DNA from: Bradyrhizobium tropiciagri
GTDB taxonomy: Bacteria; Pseudomonadota; Alphaproteobacteria; Rhizobiales; Xanthobacteraceae
Length of the DNA: 64,000 nucleotides
Reading direction: 5' to 3'
Assembly (NCBI RefSeq): GCF_018130545.1
Contig: NZ_JAFCKF010000011.1
Span: 1 to 64,000 of the forward strand
The notes below the pieces were generated by a model that was not told where the DNA came from, did no database searches, and saw only the letters and a list, made by a program, of their open reading frames with translations. Shown here piece by piece: positions 36,795-44,093 of this stretch (position 1 is its first letter; the number at the start of each line of letters is the position of its first letter). A program made the position numbers and the translations under genes.

Positions 36795-37136
36795 CAGTGC
36801 TTATTCAGACGCGTTGGAGCGTCGCTAGCCTTTGGGACCAGGTGAATGTTTGTTTTGACTGAAACGGGTCACAGAGAGCTTTCCAGCGAGGCGGAGAGGT
36901 TCGGCAGTCCGGAAAGAAGAGCGAACTGTCGGCCCGCTCAAACCGCCGGTGAAACATCTGGACTGAGCGAATAAGCGACCTGGATGTGGGGCGGCCCGTC
37001 ATATCCCAGGCGACTCTGCTAAAGTGGCGAACTATTCTCGACGGTTAATCGCTCGCCCCAGCGGATGAGGTTCGGTGGCAACGTGCAATGTCGACACACG
37101 CAACAGCCAGTGGGTGACGTGGTATGGGAGTAGCGC
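36795..37136. other. Intergenic stretch between XRE and exonuclease-like genes
   Basis: About 340 bases. A minus-strand open frame of 65 codons (36805-37002) exists but has no ribosome site or recognisable motif. Nothing else seen. Confidence 0.45.
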
Positions 37137-38543
37137 CTAAGCGAGGACGGTCTGCGAGTGGTCCCAACGCGCTCGCAAGCGCTCGCGATGACCTTCCAGG
37201 ACGGCAATCTGCTCGGCAGAGGCCGCCATCAACAAAGCGTCGAATTCGTTGAGGGTGGCGCGAAGATTGCGCCAGGGAGCGTTGACGTCGGTTCCGGCGA
37301 CGCGGTTAGCTAGCCTGCGGTCCAGAATCCGTCGACGTGCTGGCGGGATGACCGCCGGATCCTCGGCGTGCACCAAGCGCAGAGCAATCGTTCTTAATCG
37401 ATCATCCTCGAACTCATTGGCGATCTCATAGCGTCGCATCCACGACGTTGCCTCGTGAAAGGCTGTCATGCGCACCTCGTCGGGCCGCGGAAAGAAGCCT
37501 TCGTAGATTAGGTGCTCGACGTAATCCGGTGGCGTCGCCTTGGGATGGAGACGATAGAAAGTTGAGACCAGCCGGCTTCGCAGCGCGGCATCACGGCACA
37601 AGAACTCGGCCCGGCGCTCGATCTCCGCGATATCGATACCATCAGCCAGAGCGACGGGGAACTCGTCGGGATAGGCAAGCATCGGGCAGCCGTTCGACTT
37701 TAAGCGGCGCAATGGTCGCGGCATCTGATCGAGGCGGAACTCCAGGTCTGGCTCGGAAAGCTGCGCAAGCTCCTCGGGATCCATGGCAAGATTGTATGCG
37801 AGCAGTTCCGAAGCATTATCTGGATTTTCGCCGATCACCGTCATAAGCCAGCGATAGGCGCGACCGTTATAAACGTCGGACAATGCGAAGACGCGCTCGG
37901 TTCGGACAAAATTTTCGACTGACGTCTTCTTGCTGTGCTGCATGAACATCGACCAGATTTCCGGTGCGCTCGCTTCGATCAAGCGGCAGAGGAAGATGCA
38001 TGCGTCAACCCTCCGCTCGGGACCGAGTGCCAGCGCGGAGGTAAACCCGTTCGCCACGGCAAGGCGTTCGAGATCAAAATCGGCGCGCCCCTTGTCCGTC
38101 CGCGGAATTGTCAGGGCATCGGGCAGGTGAGCAAAGGTCGCTTGGACTAGCCTGGTCACGTCGGTTCGGCAGTTTCCGTTTGTGTTAGTGAGATAGGGGT
38201 TATGGAGCGTCTTGTAGAGCGCCTGCCGCAGGGCATGCTCGCCGAATGCGATCGCGCCGTTTGAGAGGAAGAGCGTTGGCGACCACTTGCTCAAACGCTG
38301 TTGGATGCTGCGCACCATCGTGTAGTGGGACGGCAGGCCCGGCTTCTCAAGTTGAGCGGCGGGCAGTAGCAACGAGCGCATATGCGTGGGGCACGGCACG
38401 ACGCTGTCGAGGAGGGCGCACTCCGTTTCGAACCGTTCGAGTATCTGGAAGTCGCCGTCGGTGCGGGCGGCGGCGAACCGGATGATTTGGTCATGGTAGG
38501 CATTCGGGCCGGTGGTCTCAAAATCATAGAACACGTACGCCAT
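37137..38543 (-). CDS. Exonuclease I (SbcB)-like protein with eroded active site
   Basis: A 468-residue protein with overall Exo I layout. The N terminus VFYDFETTGPNAYHDQIIRFAAARTD matches the first exonuclease motif (D7, E9). ALRQALYKTLHNPY and FDLERLAVANGF match later Exo I segments, and a C-terminal helical domain continues to the end. At the position of the second catalytic Asp (FDDE in E. coli) it has FGEH (100-103), and the motif with the catalytic His and last Asp (HDAMAD) appears as VDACIF (179-184). So three of five DEDDh residues seem lost. It is the last gene of an XRE/ImmA operon, so a regulatory or defence role is possible. Confidence 0.7.
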   Translation of the reverse strand: MAYVFYDFETTGPNAYHDQIIRFAAARTDGDFQILERFETECALLDSVVPCPTHMRSLLLPAAQLEKPGLPSHYTMVRSIQQRLSKWSPTLFLSNGAIAFGEHALRQALYKTLHNPYLTNTNGNCRTDVTRLVQATFAHLPDALTIPRTDKGRADFDLERLAVANGFTSALALGPERRVDACIFLCRLIEASAPEIWSMFMQHSKKTSVENFVRTERVFALSDVYNGRAYRWLMTVIGENPDNASELLAYNLAMDPEELAQLSEPDLEFRLDQMPRPLRRLKSNGCPMLAYPDEFPVALADGIDIAEIERRAEFLCRDAALRSRLVSTFYRLHPKATPPDYVEHLIYEGFFPRPDEVRMTAFHEATSWMRRYEIANEFEDDRLRTIALRLVHAEDPAVIPPARRRILDRRLANRVAGTDVNAPWRNLRATLNEFDALLMAASAEQIAVLEGHRERLRARWDHSQTVLA

Positions 38544-38559
38544 GATGCATACCCGTGGC

Positions 38560-39093
38560 CTAAGCCGATTTCTCTAGATTCCGGATGCGGTATTCCAATG
38601 TCTGCTTGCTGACGCGCAGTTTCTTCGAGAGGGCCTCAATCGGGCTTTCGTCGTCAATATCGGAAGGCTTGTTTTTGAATTCGGCATCGATAATGGCCTG
38701 CGGCACGAGAAGCGCGGCCGCGAATCGATTCGCCGCAACTTCGATCTGATCGGTGCCGGTCGCTGATTGTTCGTCTCGGCGCAGGACAGGAAAACTCTTG
38801 TCGACATGCACGCTCGCCGCAAGCTGGTCACGGTGGAGTCTAAGGTGACCGATTTCATGTGCAATGGTGAAGCGTTGGCGATGCACGTGATGAAGTGAGT
38901 TAACGCCAATAATCGGAGCGCCGTCCCGGATGAAGATCATGCCGGATATTTCGTTCTCCAGCGGCGAGTAGCGTAGCTGCGCGCCGAGTGCGCGGGCAAT
39001 GCGTTCTACCGGCACCGGAATGGTTGTGATGCCAAGCTCAAGCCGTAGCTGCTCGGCTTGCTCGTCGACGCTAGCGCTTCTTTTGGGCGGCAT
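38560..39093 (-). CDS. ImmA/IrrE family metallo-endopeptidase
   Basis: A 177-residue protein with the zinc-peptidase motif FTIAHEIGHLRLH and the conserved EVAANRFAAALLVP downstream that supplies the third ligand. A helix-turn-helix-like tail follows (IEALSKKLRVSKQTLEYRIRNL). ImmA/IrrE peptidases cleave partner XRE-type repressors. Here the XRE gene overlaps its start by 23 bases, and an exonuclease-like gene follows after 16 bases. This is the classic repressor/anti-repressor pair, found in phages, mobile elements and some toxin-antitoxin-like modules. Confidence 0.9.
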   Translation of the reverse strand: MPPKRSASVDEQAEQLRLELGITTIPVPVERIARALGAQLRYSPLENEISGMIFIRDGAPIIGVNSLHHVHRQRFTIAHEIGHLRLHRDQLAASVHVDKSFPVLRRDEQSATGTDQIEVAANRFAAALLVPQAIIDAEFKNKPSDIDDESPIEALSKKLRVSKQTLEYRIRNLEKSA

Positions 39094-39454
39094 TGGTCAC
39101 GTCCTTGTCTCGCCGTGGCACGGTTTGCGGTTGGTCCGACAACAAACGGGCAATCTGTTCGCGCTCCTTCGGCTTGAGGTTCGCAGGCAGCGGAAGATCA
39201 TCAGCGCGCAGGAGGGCTGGAGGCGCCGGAATCAAGTCTGCCGGTGCAAGTCCCAGCGCGATGGCGATCGCGTAGAGTTGGTGGACCAGAACTTTCTGAC
39301 GCCCCACTTCCATATTGGCGAGCGAGGCGCGCGAGATTCCGACGCGATCGGCGAGTTCGTGCTGGCGCAGCCGATTCGCCTTCCGTCGTACCCGGATGCG
39401 CTCGCCGATCTCAAGATAGATTGATTCAGGATTCATTCCGTATTTGTCGCTCAC
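39071..39454 (-). CDS. XRE-family transcriptional regulator (partner of ImmA/IrrE)
   Basis: A 127-residue protein whose helix-turn-helix is IRVRRKANRLRQHELADRVGISRASLANMEVG, followed by a linker and a charged C-terminal tail (KPKEREQIARLL). I start at GTG 39454 because AAAGGA lies eight bases ahead; longer and shorter starts are possible. It overlaps the ImmA gene and is divergent from the ubiquitin-like operon, with about 150 bases between start codons. It may repress both operons from the intergenic palindrome at 39496-39525. Confidence 0.82.
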   Translation of the reverse strand: MSDKYGMNPESIYLEIGERIRVRRKANRLRQHELADRVGISRASLANMEVGRQKVLVHQLYAIAIALGLAPADLIPAPPALLRADDLPLPANLKPKEREQIARLLSDQPQTVPRRDKDVTNAAQKKR

Positions 39455-39495
39455 GAACCATCCTTTTGTCAACGTGGCCAACAAATGTGCTTATA

Positions 39496-39525
39496 GCAAA
39501 CAATGTAAAAGTTTATGCTGTTTGC
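39496..39525. promoter_or_regulatory. Inverted repeat in the divergent XRE / Ubl-operon promoter
   Basis: GCAAACA (39496-39502) and TGTTTGC (39519-39525) form a perfect inverted repeat in an AT-rich stretch between the two divergent starts. A candidate operator for the XRE protein encoded to its left. Confidence 0.45.
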
Positions 39526-39602
39526 AATAATTCATATCCCATGCTACGGAAATGCAACCGCCAGCAATCGGGCTGGCGGCGTTTCGACAAGGAACAAGGA
39601 AC

Positions 39603-39920
39603 ATGAACGATATTCAGTCCGATGCCCGTCACGGCGGTCACGACCACCATGATCATGAGCACCACGATCACGGCGGTCACCATCACGCCAAGCGCTGGTT
39701 CTATTTTGGTACCCAAAAGCTGGAGGCGCCGGCGGAGCGAATGAAGGTGCGCGCCTTGAAGGCATTCATCGCCCAGCACGTGCAAGGCTTCAACGTCGAG
39801 CATACGCTGGTGCTGGAGGCCTGCGGCGACCATCCCGACAAGCCGTTGCACGACGATGACGAGATCGAGATCTGCGATTTCCCGCACTTCTATGATCAGC
39901 CGCCGGCCAACTTCGGCTAA
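39603..39920 (+). CDS. Ubiquitin-like protein (multiubiquitin-type beta-grasp) with His-rich N terminus
   Basis: A 105-residue protein. Residues 10-28 hold 11 histidines (HGGHDHHDHEHHDHGGHHH), probably binding metal. From residue 31 a single beta-grasp domain follows (WFYFGTQKLEAP, then LVLEACGDHPDKPLHDDDEIEI), ending DFPHFYDQPPANFG. The final FxxxPPxFG is typical of the multiubiquitin family, and the chain ends in a glycine, as a conjugable Ubl would. It is the first gene of a four-gene operon (E2-like, JAB-E1, DUF6527). AAGGA precedes the ATG. I read it as the modifier that the operon attaches to targets. Confidence 0.82.
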   Translation: MNDIQSDARHGGHDHHDHEHHDHGGHHHAKRWFYFGTQKLEAPAERMKVRALKAFIAQHVQGFNVEHTLVLEACGDHPDKPLHDDDEIEICDFPHFYDQPPANFG

Positions 39921-39925
39921 CGCCG

Positions 39926-40315
39926 ATGAGCTCGCCGACCCTCGATGCGCACTTCAAGCGGCTGAAGGAGCGCTATCCAGACGCCGTCCTCACGCCGCTT
40001 CCGAGCGGCGCGGGGTTGATCACCTTGTCGAATCGACCGTTGCTGGCGGCCTGGTCGCCGGCGACCGTGGCGCTGCATTTCATCGCGCCGGTTGGCTATT
40101 CGGTCGCCGCTCCGGACAGCTTCTGGCTTGAGCCAAACGTGATGGTCAACGGCGTCGTCCCGAAGAACAGCGCGACCAACCATCCGATCCCCGAGACCGG
40201 CATCACCGGCCACTACTTCTCGTGGCACCTTGAGGCGAACCGGTGGTCGCCGAACAATCACGACCTGCTCACCTTCGTTAGCGTCTGTCTCAAGCGGCTG
40301 GAGTGCCTGGAATGA
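39926..40315 (+). CDS. E2-like ubiquitin-conjugating protein (prokaryotic E2 family E type), Ser at the catalytic position
   Basis: A 129-residue E2-fold protein: LKERYPDAVLTPLPSGAG, LHFIAPVGYSVAAPDSFWLEP, NHPIPETGITGHYFSWHLEANRWSP. The HP and WSP landmarks of E2 enzymes are present. Classical E2s have the active Cys eight residues before the WSP tryptophan; here that position is Ser99 (W107), followed by His101. No other Cys lies in the core (only two near the C terminus). It overlaps the JAB-E1 gene (ATGA). It probably carries the Ubl as an ester, or works non-canonically. Confidence 0.78.
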   Translation: MSSPTLDAHFKRLKERYPDAVLTPLPSGAGLITLSNRPLLAAWSPATVALHFIAPVGYSVAAPDSFWLEPNVMVNGVVPKNSATNHPIPETGITGHYFSWHLEANRWSPNNHDLLTFVSVCLKRLECLE

Positions 40316-41646
40316 TCAAGGTGGTGTTTCCCGGAACGGAGTTAACGGAGCTTGCGAAACGGTTCCGTGCAGTCAGCGTCGAGAGCTTTGCCTTCGCACT
40401 GGCCAGGCCGGTGCGGATCGGCAACGACTGGCGCCTGCTGGTGACATCGATCCATGAGCCCGGCGCAAATGAATATGAGGAGCGCACGGTGTTCAATGTC
40501 CGACCAACCGCGGCGTTTCGCCTCCGGATGGAAAAGCAGGCGCGGCGTCACGGCATGACGTTGGTCTATTGCCACAGCCACCCGTTGCAGGCCGGGATGC
40601 CGGTGTTTTCGGTCACCGACGATGCGACGGAAGCCGCGTTGGCCCCCTATGCTAGGTCGCGCCTTGGCGCGGTCCCGCACGTGTCGCTGCTGATCGGCGC
40701 GCAGTCGGCGACGGCGCGTGCAATGGCCGATCCGGCGCCGGTGAGCGTGTTCGAGATCGGTCGCCATGTGACCAGCTATCTTCCCGGCGTGCCGCGTCCG
40801 GCTGGCGATGAATTTGAACGGCAGATTCGTGCCTTTGGCGAAGCCGGGCAACGCGTGATCGCGGCGCTCACCGTGGTGATCGTCGGCCTCGGCGGAACCG
40901 GCTCCGTGATGGCGCAGATGCTTGCGCACAAGGGTATTCGTAGGTTTATCCTCATCGATCCCAAATGCATCTCGAAGACCAATCGCAATCGTGTGGCCGG
41001 ATCGCGCCCAAGCGACGTCGGACGCGCCAAGGTCAAAGTCGCCCGCCGCATGATAAAGAGCATTGCGCCGGACGCGTCCGTGACCATTCGTCAAGGTGAC
41101 GTGCTCGACGCCAAGGTCGGCCCCATGGCGCTCAAGGGTGATTTCGTCTTCTGCTGCACGGACTCGCATGGCAGCCGCTCGTTTCTCAACCAGTTAGCGT
41201 ATCAGTACTACATCCCGGTCATCGATATGGGCGTGGTGATCCACGTCGTCGACGGCCGCATCACACACTTCGGCGGTCGCGTCCAGATGTTGTCGCCCGG
41301 CCTCGGCTGCTTGGTATGTCGCGACGGCATTCTCTCCGCCGACGAGGTCCGCTGGGATCTTAGCAGCGTGGAAGCGCGGGTAGCCGATCCCTATTTCAAT
41401 ACTAGGGTCGCCATCGAGCAGCCCGCCGTGATGTCGCTCAACTCGGCGGTGGTTGCACAAGCCGGCACCATGTTCCTCGCCGCCGTCGCCGGAATCCCCA
41501 GCGAAGCCCGTTCTCAGGTGCTGCGCGGCATGCAGGGCGACACGCGCCGGCTCGACGATGCACCGCGGCCGGGGTGCGTCAATTGCTCGGCGGACGCCTT
41601 TCTGGGGCAAGGTGATCGCTACTTGCTGCCAAAGCGGGCAATCTGA
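40312..41646 (+). CDS. JAB deubiquitinase-E1 (ThiF) fusion protein
   Basis: A 444-residue two-domain protein. The N-terminal JAMM/JAB metalloprotease has H88-S-H90-P, then S100 and D103, the complete zinc motif. From about residue 185 an E1/ThiF domain begins: VGLGGTGSVMAQML (ATP loop, near 191), ILIDPKCISKTNRNR, then SDVGRAKVKVARRMI and PAVMSLNSAVV. Two CxxC pairs (333/336 and 422/425) form a structural zinc site. JAB would process or remove the Ubl, E1 would adenylate its C terminus. A clear E1 transfer Cys is not evident. It overlaps the E2 gene and the DUF6527 gene. Confidence 0.87.
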   Translation: MIKVVFPGTELTELAKRFRAVSVESFAFALARPVRIGNDWRLLVTSIHEPGANEYEERTVFNVRPTAAFRLRMEKQARRHGMTLVYCHSHPLQAGMPVFSVTDDATEAALAPYARSRLGAVPHVSLLIGAQSATARAMADPAPVSVFEIGRHVTSYLPGVPRPAGDEFERQIRAFGEAGQRVIAALTVVIVGLGGTGSVMAQMLAHKGIRRFILIDPKCISKTNRNRVAGSRPSDVGRAKVKVARRMIKSIAPDASVTIRQGDVLDAKVGPMALKGDFVFCCTDSHGSRSFLNQLAYQYYIPVIDMGVVIHVVDGRITHFGGRVQMLSPGLGCLVCRDGILSADEVRWDLSSVEARVADPYFNTRVAIEQPAVMSLNSAVVAQAGTMFLAAVAGIPSEARSQVLRGMQGDTRRLDDAPRPGCVNCSADAFLGQGDRYLLPKRAI

Positions 41647-42191
41647 TGACGATGCGCGCCTCGCGATACTCCATCCGAGGAATCGTCGAGCGGCATAGCG
41701 AGGCCGCGGCTCTGCTGGCCAATGCGGGTGATTGTGCCATCGTCAAGCGAGGCGACACGCAGCGGCAGCTGGTGATGCGTTGCCCTGACGGCTGCGGCGA
41801 GACGCTGTCGGTGAATCTCGACGCCCGCAGCGGCAAGGCTTGGCGAATATACGAGCGGCGCGGACGGTGGTCGTTGTTTCCGTCGATTGACCGGCCGACT
41901 GGATGCAAGAGTCACTTCATTCTGTGGCACGGCCAAGTGTTGTGGTGCGATCTCGGTCACGACGAGGAGCCGCAAGAACTCGTGCTGACCGAACCGGACC
42001 GTATCCTGTCATTGCTTGCGGCTGGACCCGCCGACTACGTCAGGCTTGCCGATCAGCTCGACGAGATTCCGTGGGATGTTCTGACTGCGTGCCGGCGGCT
42101 GGTTCGGACTGGTCGATTGGTTGAAAGTGAGCGGCCGAACTACGGTATCTTCTGGATTCCAAAGCCAGGTGGTCCGCTCAATCGGAGCTGA
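41646..42191 (+). CDS. DUF6527 family protein (zinc-binding partner of bacterial Ubl operons)
   Basis: A 181-residue protein. The N-terminal two thirds contain VMRCPDGCGETLSVNL and RPTGCKSHFILWHGQVLWC, the Cys pattern expected for a zinc site in DUF6527. The C terminus is helical and winged-helix-like (LAAGPADYVRLADQLDEIPW, ACRRLVRTGRLVES). The family occurs with bacterial E1/E2/Ubl genes; a peptidase role in trimming the Ubl precursor has been proposed, and I treat that as unproven here. The ATG overlaps the stop of the JAB-E1 gene by one base. Confidence 0.78.
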   Translation: MTMRASRYSIRGIVERHSEAAALLANAGDCAIVKRGDTQRQLVMRCPDGCGETLSVNLDARSGKAWRIYERRGRWSLFPSIDRPTGCKSHFILWHGQVLWCDLGHDEEPQELVLTEPDRILSLLAAGPADYVRLADQLDEIPWDVLTACRRLVRTGRLVESERPNYGIFWIPKPGGPLNRS

Positions 42192-42276
42192 CATTGGACT
42201 CGGTGCCACTGTTCGCTGGAACTCTATTGTGCGCGAGATCTTACAAAGTGGTATTTTTTGTCAATTGGTTGCGTGA

Positions 42277-42302
42277 AATCTGCCCTTTAGTAATGGCAGA
42301 TT
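42277..42302. promoter_or_regulatory. Upstream inverted repeat of the AbiE promoter
   Basis: AATCTGCC (42277-42284) and GGCAGATT (42295-42302) are perfect complements with a ten-base spacer, directly upstream of the second AbiE palindrome. AbiEi antitoxins are known to bind inverted repeats in their own promoters. Confidence 0.5.
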
Positions 42303-42316
42303 GATCTGATATTAAA

Positions 42317-42345
42317 TGTCGGATATAAATATATCATATCCGACA
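42317..42345. promoter_or_regulatory. Palindrome just before abiEi, candidate autoregulatory operator
   Basis: TGTCGGATAT (42317-42326) and ATATCCGACA (42336-42345) are perfect 10-base arms with a 9-base spacer. It would lie inside the coding region if translation began at 42316; this is one reason to place the abiEi start at 42361. Confidence 0.6.
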
Positions 42346-42360
42346 AATAAGAACACAAAC

Positions 42361-43002
42361 ATGAAGCTACCATCAACGCAGCAGGACCGAGCCATCAAAC
42401 TCCTCAAGGAGCATGGCATCGCGCGCTCTTCTGAGCTTACCGCGGCGGGCGTCACGGCGGCCACCGTCGCGCGGATGAAGCAGAAGGGCCTCATTGTTCA
42501 ACTCGGACGCGGACTTTACCAACTCCCCGATGCACCCATCGATACCCATCACTCTCTCGTCGAGGCCACCAAGCGAGTGCCCAAGGGGGTCATCGCGCTG
42601 ATCTCGGCGCTCTCCTTTCATGACCTGACCGACACCATCCCCTCACGGGTCTGGCTCGCCATTGGCTCGAAAGACCGGCAACCGCTTCCGACCAACCCGC
42701 CCATGCAATTCGTTCGCTTCAGCCCGGAGCGGCTTCAGGAGGGCGTGGAGACCCATATCATCGAAGGTTGCTCGGTGAAGATCTTCAGCCCAGCCAAGAC
42801 CGTCGTCGATCTTTTTCGCTACCGACGCAGTGCCGGGACACGCTATCGTCACAGCACCGGCCTCAACCTCGCGCTCGAAGGTCTGCGCGAGGCCCTGCGA
42901 ACCCGCAAGGTCAAGCCCTCGGAGATCGCGGATTTCGCGCGCAAGGCCGGGGTTTGGAAGGCCATGCAGCCTTATATGGACGCAATGACCGCCAATGGCT
43001 AA
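42361..43002 (+). CDS. abiEi: Type IV toxin-antitoxin AbiEi-family antitoxin
   Basis: A 213-residue protein. The N-terminal winged helix (QDRAIKLLKEHGIARSSELTAAGV, VARMKQKGLIVQLGRGLYQLP) and the C-terminal domain (VIALISALSFHDLTDTIPSRVWLAI, KIFSPAKTVVDLFRYR) are those of AbiEi proteins. It neutralises the nucleotidyltransferase AbiEii without direct binding and represses its own operon. ATG 42361 is preferred over 42316 because an operator-like palindrome covers the longer start. It overlaps abiEii by eight bases. Confidence 0.88.
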   Translation: MKLPSTQQDRAIKLLKEHGIARSSELTAAGVTAATVARMKQKGLIVQLGRGLYQLPDAPIDTHHSLVEATKRVPKGVIALISALSFHDLTDTIPSRVWLAIGSKDRQPLPTNPPMQFVRFSPERLQEGVETHIIEGCSVKIFSPAKTVVDLFRYRRSAGTRYRHSTGLNLALEGLREALRTRKVKPSEIADFARKAGVWKAMQPYMDAMTANG

Positions 43003-43879
43003 CCCACCCAAGAATGTCGCGGCTTCGGTTCGCACGCGATTGATCACGCTCTCCAGAGAGCGCAATCAACCCTTCGAGCTCCTCCTCACCCGCTACGTGC
43101 TGGAACGGCTGCTATTTCGCCTCGGCTCGACGGATTACCGCAACCGCTTCGTCCTTAAGGGCGCGATGCTGCTCGCGACCTGGGTCGACAATCAATTTCG
43201 GCCGACGCGCGACCTTGATCTCCTCGGCTCGGGCGATCCCGACCCCGACGCGCTGCTTTCAATATTCAACGAGATCGCCGCCGTCGACGTCGCCGACGGC
43301 GTCATCTTCGACCCGGCCAGCTTCACCGTCGACCGCATCCGCGACGAAAACGAATATGGCGGCGTCCGGATCAAGGGCAATGCCACGGTCGACAACGCCC
43401 GCGTCCGCGTCGTGATCGACATAGCGTTTGGCGATGCAATCGAGCCTGGCGTGCAGGAAACCGACCTCCCGGTATTGCTGGATTTTCCGGCGCCCAAGCT
43501 GCGGTCCTATCCGCGCGAGACCGTGATAGCCGAAAAATTCCAGGCGATGGTCGCCCTCGGCCTCGCCAACAGCCGTTTGAAGGATTTCTACGACATCTGG
43601 GTGCTGATCCGCTCCTATAGGTTCGACGGCGACACGCTCGCCCGCGCTATCAAAGCGACTTTCGCACGCCGCAAGACCGAGATTCCGACCGCCCTTCCGG
43701 ACGCATTCACGCCGGCCTTCGCCGAGGACGCCGGCAAGAAGGACCAATGGGCGGCGTTCATCAGACAGGTTGCGGTCGACCCAGGCCCGCTGACGGATGT
43801 AACTAAGACGCTGGCCGATTTCCTGATGCCGCGGGCGAATCGAGCTCTCGCCCTGAAGGACGGGGAGAAAGCGACCTAG
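42995..43879 (+). CDS. abiEii: AbiEii-family nucleotidyltransferase toxin
   Basis: A 294-residue protein of the AbiEii/AbiGii type. Motifs: FVLKGAMLLA and PTRDLDLLG (the DxD nucleotidyltransferase motif), VIAEKFQAMVALG with the conserved Lys, and SRLKDFYDIWVL with the conserved Asp. The family transfers nucleotides to tRNA acceptor ends or other RNA and gives phage resistance by abortive infection. Overlap with abiEi shows a standard type IV pair. Confidence 0.9.
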   Translation: MANPPKNVAASVRTRLITLSRERNQPFELLLTRYVLERLLFRLGSTDYRNRFVLKGAMLLATWVDNQFRPTRDLDLLGSGDPDPDALLSIFNEIAAVDVADGVIFDPASFTVDRIRDENEYGGVRIKGNATVDNARVRVVIDIAFGDAIEPGVQETDLPVLLDFPAPKLRSYPRETVIAEKFQAMVALGLANSRLKDFYDIWVLIRSYRFDGDTLARAIKATFARRKTEIPTALPDAFTPAFAEDAGKKDQWAAFIRQVAVDPGPLTDVTKTLADFLMPRANRALALKDGEKAT

Positions 43880-43884
43880 CCCCG

Positions 43885-44012
43885 ATGAGCATGATGATCA
43901 TGCCGATGACCATCATGATGACGAGCAGCAGCAGTAGCAATCATCATCATCGGCACCGGCGGCATCATCGGCACCAGCACGCGCTGGCCGATCATCGACA
44001 TGCCGATGATCG
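43885..44012. repeat. Low-complexity ATCAT/GATGATC-rich tract with an inverted repeat
   Basis: The tract is dominated by short CAT/ATG-containing repeats and ends with a perfect 9-base inverted repeat (CGATCATCG 43989-43997, CGATGATCG 44004-44012). Reading it as protein gives His- or Met-rich nonsense in both strands. It separates the AbiE pair from the nucleosidase-family gene. Confidence 0.6.
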
Positions 44013-44093
44013 ACATCACGCCAATATCGCTAGGCGAAGCCGAATGAGCACCTATATATTGAGGCGCATCCCCATACCAGCCGAGCGTACCTC

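Noticed and set aside
36805-37002. Minus-strand frame of 65 codons between XRE and exonuclease-like genes
   Set aside because: No start signal and no recognisable domain.
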